From Pseudomicrostroma phylloplanum (lineage: Eukaryota > Basidiomycota > Exobasidiomycetes > Microstromatales), in NCBI GenBank assembly GCA_039545275.1, contig BCHS01000005.1:744001-808000 (forward strand): a DNA stretch of 64,000 nucleotides. Direction: 5' to 3'. The notes below the pieces were generated by a model that was given only the letters and a program-made list of their open reading frames with translations, ran no database searches and was not told the DNA's origin. A program made the position numbers and the translations under genes. This document shows, piece after piece, positions 1-10,615 of the stretch (positions are counted from its first letter, which is position 1; each line of letters starts with the position of its first letter).

Positions 1-279
1 ATCGCTCAGGTCCGCCCTCTCGCCACACGTTCACGTGGAGATCGCAGACAACATATCTCGTCCCTTTGCCTCGTTCCGTTGCATCGCTTCAGGGCGAGGA
101 GGCAGCTAGTGATCCTCACCTTCCAAGATAGCAAGCAGAGGAGATATTCGCAACGTTAGAGCCGGATCGCACTTTGCAAGAGCGCAGTGGAGCCAAGGCC
201 TCCCATCGCCTTGGACAGTCGATCGGAGCGAGTATCTTCAAAGGCCCAGAAGCATCTCCAACACCTCGCATCAGTCGTT
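1..279. other. Upstream flank of the F-box gene
   Basis: Left-edge sequence with no supported gene. It probably includes the leader of the F-box gene; the frame upstream of 280 lacks an ATG. Confidence 0.4.
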
Positions 280-2571
280 ATGAGCCCCGTCTCAACCCTC
301 CAGACTGCCATGTCGCCATCTTCCTCCTCTGGCTCGGATGCCCCTGCATCTGCACATCGTGATCTGAAAGCTCTGCCTTTGGAGATTCTTGACAACATTG
401 GCTACTTCGCAGCTCTCGCTGCGGATCCCTCCTCCTCTTCTGCCGAAACATGCTACGCAGCACCGCCGCCCCAAGCTCTGCGTGATCTTCTCCTTACATG
501 TAGGCATGTAAATGATCATCTCAGCGTCAGCAGCAATCCGCGATTGTACGCACGCATCTTCAGAGCCAAGTTCGACCTGGAACCAATCGCACGGAGATAC
601 GGCAGGAAGGCTACAACGGTGGAAAACTTGGCTGGCGAGCTGAGGAGGAGGTGCGTCGTCCTCAAGAGGATCAAGCGCGCCGTGGAGCTGGGGCAGCTGA
701 GACCAGAAGGGGAGACTGAAGTGGGCGAGATCGAGCTTAGGGAGAACATGTGGCTGGCATATCTGATGATGACCGAGAATGGTAAGGCCGGATCCCGCGT
801 ACCTGTCCGCAAGTGTTGTGGCTGATCAAGGACCTTGTTTCTTCGTCATGCAGATGGAAATAATCTTGAGGCTCTCCTCTGGGCAGGCATTCGCTCCTAC
901 CTTTCACTCCATCATACCCAGGAGATGCTTCGCTCTGCTCTTCAACCCGGATACCCGCCTGAATCGGAAGATCGAGCGCTGGGGATGCACCTCAGCCATC
1001 TCCTGTCAGACGCTAGTCTCTTGGCTACAGAGAGCAAGGAGGACGCGGACGAAAAGCTCTTCGTCTTGCGACCTTACGTCTTTGCAAGTCACAAGTTCAA
1101 CGGCTTCTATGCCCCCTGGCCCCTTCGCAGCCTTCCCATAGGAGCTGGGGCCTCTTCGACAGTCGTCGAGGGTGCCGCTACAGCACCAGGGCAGACTCTC
1201 CTTGAGAGGAATCGGGGCGCTCCCGTGCCCATGCCAGCTGCAGCCGAGGTGCAAGGCCCTCCTTCGACCGCTGCGCCACGAGCCCAGCCGGCTGCCCAGA
1301 ACAACCCTTTCCTTGCCGACCATACGCCGGAAGATCACTCGACGATCATCCGTCACGTTGGCCAGACACTAATTATTCGACCGCCTTGCATCGTACACGC
1401 TGCCTACCACCTCTTCTTTGGGCAGGTGGAAAGGAACCCTAGCCTCGTTGGACTCACTGCTATCACCCGCAGAGGACCTCCACCAGGCTCGGCTCCTACG
1501 GGAGCGGCGGACAGCACCGCAGGCGACGCCGCCGCTCAGTCAGGCGCATCGATGGGTCCTCCTCGGCAGACTCATGCGGATCCCACAAGGCTTAAGTCTA
1601 TCGATCACGATCGCGATGTTGCACGATTGCTGCGCTGCCATTCGCCTGTACGTGGTCCTGGCCTCAAGCCCTGCTTCTTTGCAGGCATCGTCGATGGTGC
1701 ATGGGAAGGTCGCTTCAGCTTCTTCTGCTTTGATAGCTATCGAGAGATGCTTGCAGGCAGGATGAGGTCACTCTACGAAGGACCTTTTGGAGAGCAGCCG
1801 CAGGTCTGGAAGCTCAGGGAACACTTCCTCCGAGTCGATGAGAGTGGCAGCGGCAATGGCAAGAGGGAAGGTGGCCTCGGCTCAATGGTCAACGCCGGCT
1901 TCCCCGTAGAGGAACCCTTCGAAGAGACTATGGCTCTCCCTGGAAGTATCAAGGAGCTTCACGAGCGGGAGCGCGAAGTAGCGGGCACTTCAGGCAAGCG
2001 AAGGGGATCGGTATCTGCCCATGGCGACACGAGGAGAGAATCACCTGCGTCGGGATCTCTGAGGGCACAAGGTGCACGTCAGCCGATCCCTATGCTGTTG
2101 AGCGACAAGTACTCTGACATCATACGTCACGTACAAAGGGACGAGGTTCTCCCGCCCGACTTGTTGGGCCTCTATCCACAGTTTTCGGAAGAAGACGGAG
2201 GCCCAGAGGCCGGGTACGGCTACCTACCCTCGCCGCCACGCTCCCGCTCCCGTACGCTCGCTCGACAGGGCGATAAAGACGAGGATGCAGAAGTCGACGG
2301 AGGACGCTACGAGATGCTCGTTTCTGGCTCTGGACACTCAGCCTGGGGATCCTTTGTACTCCGTGGGCGTATCCGCGCTTGGGACGGCATGCTGATCCTT
2401 TCAAAGGAGTATCGCCCCGATGGACGTGGACGATGGCTCTACAGGGGCTACATTACCGCTGGTGGATGTCTGATTGGGCGGTGGAGGGATAGTTTCACGC
2501 CGGGTGACATGAGCGGATACGAAGGACCGTTTGTGCTCAACAGGAGGAGCACAGCTGGGGAAGAGATTTGA
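280..2571 (+). CDS. F-box domain protein
   Basis: Two exons, 280-781 and 854-2571, give 739 aa. The intron has a GTAAGG donor and a TGCAG acceptor and joins the frames cleanly. I start at the ATG at 280 because the more upstream frame opens only with GTG. Residues near 30-50 contain an F-box core (LPLEILDNIG), the Skp1-binding motif of SCF ubiquitin ligases; a leucine- and arginine-rich helical stretch follows (LLLTCRHVNDHL). The middle is low complexity, rich in Pro, Ala and Gly. The C-terminal block (WDGMLILSKEYRPDGRGRWL, then GRWRDSF and GYEGPF) is a pattern I associate with basidiomycete F-box proteins, probably a substrate-side domain. The role as an SCF substrate adaptor is inferred from the F-box; the substrate is unknown. 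Confidence 0.75.
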
Positions 2572-2913
2572 AGGAAGGAGTACAAATGCCCAGAAGTTAG
2601 CTGTGTATCAATTCGTCACTGTTGCATCGCAAACATGTCAGATGTGCAACTTTTTTTCAGCAAGGACTGACGGGCTGATCTGTAAATGCCTGCTGCCAGA
2701 TCCTCATGAAGTTTCTCCACGCGAGCATAGGCACACCGAAAAGCATATCGATTCCTCAACCAGCCCACAGCGAAGTGTCAGAAGCGATTTCGATCGTCAG
2801 CCGAAAGGCAAAAGGAAGCTCGCGCACGCTCTGCATCATTCACAAGGCTGACGTGGTATGTTTATTCATGACACAGAAGCAAGTAGGTTGCTGTCGCGAC
2901 CAGAAGCTACATC
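2572..2913. other. Convergent intergenic region
   Basis: This stretch lies between two convergent genes and should hold both 3' UTRs. I see no convincing gene or structure; short open frames here have no protein-like composition. Confidence 0.5.
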
Positions 2914-3438
2914 TCAGTCGTCTTTCGACAATTCTACAGCGCCACCGGCGACGATACCTAGCGCGAAGGAGCCAGCAAGCAAGAGGGCGCACAAGGTGAT
3001 CTCGAACACCATCCGAAAGGACCAGCATAGACCTGCAGGGTGCTGATCTTCACCTCCTTCTTCCTTGTGTTGCACAACATTGTGTTGGGGGAATTCTCCA
3101 GATCGTGGAGGGAAAGAATCGATTGTCTCCGCGGCCTCCTCGAAGGTGTGGGTGGTAGTCTGATTGTGCTCCGAGTCTTCCTCGCTGAAATGCTCTGGGT
3201 ATTTCTCGTTGAAGTGCTCGTGCTCATCCTCGTGCTCGTCCTCCGAATCATCCTCTTTCCACTGCGAATCTGCAGACATTTCCATCATTTCGATGGTTCG
3301 TTCTTCCCGGTGGGGTCCGAGTGTTGACGATGAGCTAGGTGTAGGGCTGGTCGGTCTGCTGAAAGGTTCCGCGGAGCCACGGTCTCCGTTTACCGCCTTG
3401 ATAAAGTCTTGGGTGCTTTTGTCACCTGACATGTTCAT
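2914..3438 (-). CDS. Small acidic protein with C-terminal membrane segment
   Basis: A single-exon frame of 174 aa starting at ATG 3438, with a second ATG two codons later. Residues about 1-50 are Ser/Pro/Thr-rich. Residues 55-115 are strongly acidic and His/Glu-rich (DEHEDEHEHF), and the C-terminus has one hydrophobic segment (ITLCALLLAGSFALGIVAGG) followed by a short charged end. This suggests a tail-anchored protein with its acidic part in the cytosol. I do not recognise a family. The composition and the clean terminal membrane segment argue that it is real rather than a chance frame, but there is no homology support. Confidence 0.45.
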   Translation of the reverse strand: MNMSGDKSTQDFIKAVNGDRGSAEPFSRPTSPTPSSSSTLGPHREERTIEMMEMSADSQWKEDDSEDEHEDEHEHFNEKYPEHFSEEDSEHNQTTTHTFEEAAETIDSFPPRSGEFPQHNVVQHKEEGGEDQHPAGLCWSFRMVFEITLCALLLAGSFALGIVAGGAVELSKDD

Positions 3439-5005
3439 TAGTCGGTATCGTAAAGGATTGCTTGCAAGAGGTTGACTGATGCTTGTACGGGCAGACGGTG
3501 GCTTCCGAGTCGGGCGGATGGGAGAGGAGGTGAGGAAGGGACCGACGAGGGACGGTCATACGACTTGATCAGCCTTTGCCTCCGTTCAGGTGTCACCTGA
3601 GACCCATGATGTGAGCTCTAGTAGTGCGGTGTCTCTCATCTGTTCGAACTCTGGCCCCACGACCGCACCCAAGCGCGAGGTTTCAGAATGACTGGAATGC
3701 TATTGTCAACACACATCGCCGCTAGCCGACCAAGCCTTTGTTGACTGCCTTGGCTCTCGGGATCATGCCATTGACCAAGGGAGGGCCGCAGATGGCAGTC
3801 AGTTAGCCGATCACGGCACCAGCAGCAGCCGTTATCGCAGTCGCAGCTGCGGCTTCGTAGAGTCCCGCGGGTGATGGGCGAGAGCGGTTGCTCTGCGAGA
3901 ACAGCGAGGCCGCTGACGCGGAGCAATGTAGTGAGCGTGCGTCAGTGCAGCCACGTGGCGCGGCGTAATTGGGCGAACAAGGCGGCCGACGGAAGCAGAG
4001 CAGCCTGTGGCTTGGAGCCACACCATGTTCCATGGTTCAGAAGAAGAACCAGGCGGTAAGACACCACTGCACAGCATGATGACCGACCGCAAGGCAAAAG
4101 ACCAAGCTTGTCTTACATTGAGGTACATTGCGGCTACTGCCTGGCAAAATGGGACTGAGATATTGAAGCAGGCTCGGCTGCCCTTCTGACCCATGCCGCT
4201 CGGGAAAGCCTGCTGGAACAGACCATGAAGCACGACCTTCCACATGTGCCGAGGCAGACAAGCACCTGCTAAGGGAGTACGACCTTCAGCTGAGCTCTTC
4301 TATCACGTCTCGATCTTTCCCAGGATACTCTGAGAGGCGACCCGGTGCCGATCTGCCTGGACTGAAGCCGCCGGAGGGCACAAGGACAATGCACCACTTC
4401 AACAGGAGGCCCGACCGCACGCAGGCAGATTGCTCCATCGGCATCGCGGCCTTGGGTGGCTTCTATGCGGGAGGCAAACAAAGATGCTTCTACGATCATT
4501 GTCATGACTACCGGAGGCCTTTGTCCCTCACACGTCTCTTGGCGCAAGACGTCCACCTTCACAAGACCCCGCACGGTCCCTTTGATGATGAGGCTACGGA
4601 GATGGGAGAGCCAGCTTGAGCCTGTCAGCGCTTCGACTGCGATGCTGCTGCCTCTGTCATTACTACTGATCGGCGCTTGGACCGGTCTCATCAGCACGGC
4701 GCACAGATACACAAGACCGGTCTTCGAGGTACTGCTTGAGCTGGAATCTGCTGCATGACCCGCCCTGCGACACCACAGCAGCACGTCAGTCATCGATGTT
4801 CTGCCACTACAAGGCACCTGTGCCGCACCCTGGGACTTGCAGAGCTTCGGAAGTCTCTGGTTTGTTGATTTGTCCCGACTCAGACATCGCCGGCCGACGA
4901 TGCCTGGAGCAGAGCCCGACACAGCGGCTCCCACGGGAGCAAAGGCTGCCTGCATCAAAGGGGTAGCAAGAGGAGATGGGCGTCGTGGCCCTTCTTCGAG
5001 CTGTC

Positions 5006-5013
5006 CATATAAG
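5006..5013 (+). promoter_or_regulatory. TATA-like element upstream of the GT2 gene
   Basis: CATATAAG lies 235-242 bp upstream of the ATG at 5248. If transcription starts about 30 bp downstream, the tandem repeat at 5096-5152 would be in the 5' leader. Assigned by motif only. Confidence 0.3.
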
Positions 5014-5095
5014 ATGAGGAGGACATAGAAAGCTGCCCCGTTGCCTTCATCAACGAACGACAGACTCTCCTTCTCATCTTGACTCAGCCTTAACA

Positions 5096-5152
5096 TTAGG
5101 CAACTTACTACGCCTTAGCCTTAGGCACATTACTACGCCTTATCCTCAGGCA
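5096..5152. repeat. 25-bp near-perfect tandem repeat before the GT2 gene
   Basis: Two adjacent 25-bp units (5096-5120 and 5121-5145) share TTAGGCA, TTACTACGCCTTA and CC at matching positions. A partial third unit (TCAGGCA) follows. It sits about 100 bp before the start codon at 5248, in the promoter or 5' leader. Confidence 0.75.
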
Positions 5153-5247
5153 TCCTTTCACATTACCGGACCGGCGCAGGCGCTCGAGTACTGGTATTCA
5201 TTCTCTCATTCTCCTTACTAGTCCCATAATACACAACTATAAGTGCA

Positions 5248-8086
5248 ATGGCCAGTGTCCTTCAAAAATTCCGCACGGCGGCTCCGAAATCTCAGGAGCT
5301 CGAAGATGAGAAGCTCGCGCCGTACGATGCTCAGACCCTGGGCATGGCTACGCCAGGAATGGCCACCCCAACAATGGGCTCCCTCCATGGCCACGGCTTT
5401 CATTCTCAAGCACCTTATCTTCACGGCATGACGCCCAGCTCGATCAACGAAAGCAATGACTCCTACCTCCAACGGCAGACTGCCTACGAGATCATGGCGG
5501 AGACTCTCTTCAGATATGCCCAACGAGCCCGACTCTTCTCCGACAACCCGATGGTTTGGAATGGTGTCGCACTGCGATTGGCAAAGGGCAGATATGTTTG
5601 CTCTCCTCAGTACGATCCACGTCTGCAGCCATGGGTCCAGGCTTTGGCACTTCTCAACGTCACTGTGAGTACGACAATTCCCTTGACCTTCGATGCCAAT
5701 TACTGACATATACCCACTGGATTCATAGGCTGTTGTCTCAGTGACCTCCACAGTCGTTGCTGGTATCGTGACTAGTCTGCCATACGACGCCGAAGAAATC
5801 GCTCTCACACCGGAGCACCGAATCCAGATGATCGACACAATGGAGGAATTAGCTAGCGCCAAGAAGGCGCAAGGCGCTGCCTTTGTTCGCAGTGAAGCCA
5901 GACTGCTCGTTTGGACAGACAAGGTCGAAGAGCTTATGACGGTGGCTAAAGAGGTCGAGTCCAAGATGGTGCGCTATATCTGGCAGCAAGCTACCGGAGG
6001 CGCGCTCTCTGCTTCGGCAGTCGGCATCGACGGCACCTCTCGTGGTGCTGCTACTTCTGCACCTCCTCAGACAGAAGGCGTCCGTATAGGCGCTGGAGGC
6101 GAGAAGCTTGTCACAACCAAGGTCATCAACGAGAAGACTGGCGACGTTGAGGCTCTCGAGACTCACCAGGAGCGCCACACAGTTGTCATCGCCGCTGTCC
6201 TGCACGGCTTGGCCATTGCCCTGAATCTTGTCCTCTGCTCGCTCTTCTTCAGGTCGCTGATCAAACAGTCAGCCATAGATGGGACATGGGCACGATGGGC
6301 CATCGCCGCTGCGGCTCCCGGGCTCTTCATCGTCATCCTCTTCTTCGCCGACAACGTCGTTGGTGGCGTGTGCATGCTGCTGGGTCCCATCCGACAGATG
6401 AACGTGAACTCTAGGTACTATTCGAGTGTCGCACCTGAGCGTATGCGAGGCACACTGCCCCACGTGACTATTCAAATGCCGGTCTACAAGGAATCGCTTG
6501 AGACCGTTCTTGCGCCGACAATCGAATCGCTCAATAAGGCCATCCAGACGTATGAACTGCAGGGAGGCACTGCCTCAATCTTGGTTTCTGAGGACGGCCT
6601 TCTGCTTGTTGACGAAGAGGAGCGCAACAAGCGACTGGAATTCTACGATCTACACCATGTGGCATGGGTTGCTCGTCCGGGGCACAACGTCGATGGCTAT
6701 GTCCGCAAAGGACGTTTCAAGAAGGCTTCTAACCTCAACTTCACCTGTGCACTGTCGCTTGCAGTGGAAAAGCTCCTTGCTGCTTGGCGACCCACCTCCG
6801 GGGAGCTGTTCGAGAACTGGTCCTACGCAGACGAGACTGCCCTGTACGACGATGCTCTAGCCCACGCTCTCGCCGAAGCGCATTCCTTGGCACGAGCATC
6901 GGGAAACATTCGAATCGGTGAGCTCATTCTGCTCATCGACTGCGATACTCGTGTGCCAGAGGACTGTTTCTTGGACGCTGCATCCGAAATGACGCAATGC
7001 CCTGAAGTGGCCATCCTGCAGCATTGCTCGGGTGTCATGCTGGTAACAGAGAATAACTACTTCGAAAGGGGCATCGGCTTCTTTACCCGCAATGTCAACT
7101 TCTCGATCTCTTACTGCGTCGCCAATGGTGACACAGCTCCGTTTATGGGCCACAACGCATTCCTTCGATGGTCAGCCATGCAAGAAGTCGCTGCGCCAGA
7201 CCCCGATTCGGGCATCAAGACGATTTGGGCAGAGTGGACAGTGTCGGAAGACTTCGAGATCTCTATGCGTCTGCTCATGGCAGGCTACATTACCAGGTGG
7301 GCCACTTACTCGAACAACGGCTTCCTCGAGGGAGTCTCTCTGACAGCGCAAGACGAGCTCAACCGATGGCAGAAGTATGCTTTTGGTGTGTCCGAGCTAC
7401 TCTTCCACCCGCTTTACCAATGGATCTACAAGGGACCATTCACCCACCTGTTCAGTAGCTACGTGTGGGCAAAGGAGATTCCCACCCACGCCAAGTTCGG
7501 AAGCGCTTCCTACATGTTCTCCTACTATGCTATTGCCGTCGCCTTTCCCCTCACTATCGGTCTTACGCTAGCCCAGGCTTGGTTCGCACCTACTCTGGAC
7601 CACGCATTCATGGAGCCCTTCAAGGTCTGGATCAGCGTCGTTCTCGTATTCTCAGGACTTGGCAACGTATCGTACATCATCTGCAAATATCGAGCACGCG
7701 CAGTGGACTTTACCACTAGTCTGGTCGAGCACGTTTCCTGGCTCTTCTTCATGATCATGTTCTTCAGCGGCGTCTCGTACCACGTCTCGACCGCCTTGAT
7801 GGCGCATCTGCTATCTTACGATATGACGTGGGGTTCGACCATTAAAGATCTCGAGGATTCCAACTTCTTTCGAGAGATCCCTGCGATCCTGAAGAAGAAC
7901 TGGGGCATGCTGGCGATGTGCGTGGCTGTCCTTGCAGGCGTCGGCATCGTCTTCAGTGACGTCTTGCCCATCGAATGGCAGGGTCACGGTGGCTTCTTCG
8001 TCTATTGGCCACTCATCCTGCTCACTTCTGGGCATATCCTCTACCACCTCGTCTTGAATCCCCAGCTGCTGCGCTTCTCCTTCTAG
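5248..8086 (+). CDS. Membrane glycosyltransferase family 2 protein
   Basis: Two exons, 5248-5664 and 5729-8086 (GTGAGT donor, ATAG acceptor), give 924 aa. The N-terminal 140 residues are hydrophilic. Two hydrophobic segments follow near residues 290-315 and 330-358, then a large GT2 catalytic region, then several membrane segments from about residue 715 to the end. Processive GT2 signatures are visible: a VSEDG nucleotide-binding motif near 426, the metal-binding DCDTR near 543, SEDFE as the likely catalytic-base motif near 646, and LNRWQKYAFG as a QxxRW-type motif near 684. This topology is shared by chitin, hyaluronan and cellulose synthase-like enzymes. It is not a classical chitin synthase; it resembles the broad fungal GT2 group linked to cell-surface polysaccharide and hyphal growth. 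The sugar donor and product cannot be read from the sequence. Confidence 0.85.
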
Positions 8087-8806
8087 AGCGCTAGCCCTCC
8101 ATCTTCGTGTACTATAGTCATCCTCCCTCCAATCTTCGCTTCTTCCTCAGCTGGCCTGACGCCGGACTTCTCTGCTACTCACTTCCTTTAGACAAGATCT
8201 TCAACGGTCGTTCAGCACTTGAGATGTCATCGCTCTGCACGTCATACAGCACACGTTCTCTGCGGTTCCTGCATAGCCATCTTCTTTGCGTGAGTCGATG
8301 GAGACACGAGGATGGCGACAATGCCAGACATTACCCTTGCCTCCAACTGGCTTTCGACACAGCGAGGCTGCCGATGCCTCGCACTACTGCTGACTGGGCC
8401 ATACACACCTGTAGAGGATCGGCCTTCTGCCATGAGGGATGGCAAAGAGCGAAACAACTGTGTCGGGTGGCACATGTCTTCTGCAAGCCATGACGAAGCA
8501 GTCGCACGGTGTGAGAGCAACGATCAAGTGTGCCTGACGGGTGGCCATAGGCTGTGCACGAGCGCAACGATCATAAAGTCAAAGAGCCTGACATCAATAC
8601 AAGGAGAGTGGAACGACGAGAAGCGGCTGGACATCGGCGAATCAGACGGCATGACTGGAGATTAATTTCGTGGAACAGACAATGGAAGGAAGGCGTTCTG
8701 TTTGTGGTTGCTGGCGTGAAAGATCTTTGATTGAGGGATATGGAACGGATCAGCGTAGCCACCGATGGAACGTGCAAGCAGCGCATGTGCAAGCAGCGCA
8801 AACCTA
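8087..8806. other. Convergent intergenic region
   Basis: Gene-free stretch between the 3' end of the GT2 gene and the 3' end of the first Gag-like gene. Short overlapping frames on both strands have no protein-like features, and nothing else was recognised. Confidence 0.45.
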
Positions 8807-9775
8807 TCAGAAGTCGTCGTCTTTGCTCGTTCGTCGCCATATCGGCTCTTGGGAGATCAGCAGATCCACCATTTCGTCAAGTCTCTTGATGCTAGTGGGA
8901 ATGTAGTTCTGCAATTCGGATGGCATGCCGGCTCGTAGCTTTGCGATCAGACGCTCCTCACTAGGACATTCGTCCATAGCACGGTAACATGCCAGCTTCG
9001 AAATGATATAGGTGGTCACACTCTCATCCTTGGCGGAATCAAGAGTCCAGGTCCACTGATCTGCAAGTTCTTCTGCCTCTTCCTCTGGTCGTCGGAAGTG
9101 GCGTCGCAGATCACCTCGAAGGTCTTCCCAGCTGGGATGGGCCAGCTGCGAGTCAGACCTCTTCTGCAGCTCCTTCCAACGAACAAGTAGCCAAGAAGCA
9201 GCATCGCCCTTGAGCTTTGAGGGAAGCGCGGTGATGACAGCAGTTCGCCAAGCAGGGTCTTCATAGGCGTTCATAACGATGTCTGTCTTGGCCTCCCAAA
9301 TGCCATATTCGTCTTTGTTGCCGTCGAAAGATTCCAGGAGCTCTCGGTCGAAGGCCGGCGCGGGCGCGAAGGAAGCCAGCTGTGAGTCGTGGGTCTCGAC
9401 AGGGGAAGTATCAGTTTGCCCAGGCCCGACAGACTCTGGCTCAGCCGTGGCGTTGATGCCCGCCGTAGCGTCGATACCTTCCAATGAGTGAGCAGCAGGA
9501 AGGGAGAACTTCTTCACCAAGGTCTCGATGAGGTCTGAGGCTAGCTCATGGATGCCGCCCTTCGCACAACCCGCCAGCTCTTGCGTTCGAGCCTTGGACA
9601 CAGCCAGTGCCTCCATGCAAGTTATGAGCGCAGCACTGCGCTCTTCGAATTCCCTGCAGAGACGGGATTGCTGTTCCATGTGCGCTGAGGTCTCGGACAT
9701 CTTGTCTGTTGTAGTACTATCGCTGGCGCTGTCCTCGGTCGGGGGGAGGCGGACGTAGTCAGTCTCTTGGAGCAT
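8807..9775 (-). CDS. Gag/capsid-like protein, short paralogue A
   Basis: From the ATG at 9775 the frame encodes 322 aa. The same frame stays open further upstream through a TTG at 9787 but shows no earlier ATG nearby. Residues about 140-310 align closely by eye with paralogue B (LKGDAASWLLVRWK, then DLRRHF, RPEEEAE, PSEERL and VDLLISQEP). This is the pattern of the Retrotrans_gag/Ty3-type capsid domain: a Trp-containing first helix, an xLRxxF segment and a helical C-lobe. The N-terminal part matches B's Ser-rich and coiled region (SDSTTT). The N-terminal module and the central HRNRFLLDW region found in B are missing. There is no CCHC zinc knuckle, protease or reverse transcriptase. A domesticated or relict gag gene is inferred. 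Confidence 0.7.
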   Translation of the reverse strand: MLQETDYVRLPPTEDSASDSTTTDKMSETSAHMEQQSRLCREFEERSAALITCMEALAVSKARTQELAGCAKGGIHELASDLIETLVKKFSLPAAHSLEGIDATAGINATAEPESVGPGQTDTSPVETHDSQLASFAPAPAFDRELLESFDGNKDEYGIWEAKTDIVMNAYEDPAWRTAVITALPSKLKGDAASWLLVRWKELQKRSDSQLAHPSWEDLRGDLRRHFRRPEEEAEELADQWTWTLDSAKDESVTTYIISKLACYRAMDECPSEERLIAKLRAGMPSELQNYIPTSIKRLDEMVDLLISQEPIWRRTSKDDDF

Positions 9776-9787
9776 ACTAGCCAGCAA

Positions 9788-10615
9788 GTCTGCGGTACCT
9801 ATCTCGGTGTAGAGGGTTAGACGACAGGTATCAAGAAGGCGGGAATCTGAGGAGAAGGCTGGATGGAAGGTGAAGTGGATCGAGTCGCAAGAGGTGATGT
9901 GATGTGCCAGCCTTACCCAACGACCTCCGATCTATATGCAGCCGCACGACCCGTGCGGCGGCCCAGGCACCATTGCTGTTGCGTATATTAGTGTGACGTT
10001 GCAAGGCCTGATGCGCGCCTTCCGCACCCTCGACCATACCAGTCCCATTTCCAATTCAAGCGCACCTCTTCCGTCAACGTCGACCAGAGACCGCTGTTCA
10101 AGTCAGTGTGGCGACGTTCCAGAGATTGTGCAAGAGACAAAGCGCTGCATCGCCTAGTGATGGGGTAGCTCATGTCCTTGTGAGGGTGCTAATGGTAAGG
10201 CTCATGCCTGGCAGGAAGGGTGCACAGAGTGGCTGTTCTGCTCGCGCTACAGTGGAACGGCAATTCCGAAAGACAAGCGTTCGTACGCTCAGGCGAGATC
10301 AGTCAGTTGTCAAACAACGCACAGGTGAACAAGATCGAGATGGTCAAAGGTGACATGTGACTAGATGCATATTGTCTTGAACCGACAACAAGGGAACAAG
10401 CTGACTCGACACGGGGCATGATAGCCATCGTTAGTCAGAGGACGCTAGAGGTGGGGAAAGGATTGACAATGCTCAGAGGTCTCCCACTCGCTTCGGCCGA
10501 AGCATCATGTGCGAGGCTCGACCCTGCCTTCGATAGGTCATGTGGAGGCTGTGCTCAAATACTGGAATGTTAGTTGGGGGCCTTGAGTGCTTCGAGTCGA
10601 TCTAGACTGGTCACC
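9788..10615. other. Promoter and leader region of Gag-like paralogue A
   Basis: Separates paralogues A and B. It contains the shared upstream element at 9971-10000 but no gene. There is no terminal-repeat or integrase-like sequence that would mark a complete retrotransposon. Confidence 0.45.
9971..10000 (-). promoter_or_regulatory. Shared upstream element of Gag-like paralogue A
   Basis: On the plus strand this reads CATTGCTGTTGCGTA, followed after 7 nt by GTGACGTT. The matching element upstream of paralogue B (12452-12486) has the same two blocks. It lies about 196-225 bp upstream of the ATG at 9775, nearly the same distance as in B and C. Co-duplicated promoter sequence is inferred. Confidence 0.5.

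Larger units (their letters stand above)
3439..5247. other. Long divergent intergenic region upstream of the GT2 gene
   Basis: About 1.8 kb between the divergent starts at 3438 (-) and 5248 (+). The only long frame is a minus-strand one at 4269-5096 (275 aa) that has no recognisable motif and was rejected. The proximal part holds a TATA-like site and a 25-bp tandem repeat, listed separately. No tRNA or transposon signature was recognised. Confidence 0.4.

Noticed and set aside
4269..5096. Minus-strand open frame of 275 aa
   Set aside because: No domain, signal or compositional bias typical of protein; lies in the promoter region of the GT2 gene. Long chance frames are common in GC-rich DNA.
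8087..8806. Possible remnant of a pol or integrase gene next to the Gag-like array
   Set aside because: I looked on both strands for reverse transcriptase (YxDD), integrase or protease signatures here and in the other spacers and found none.
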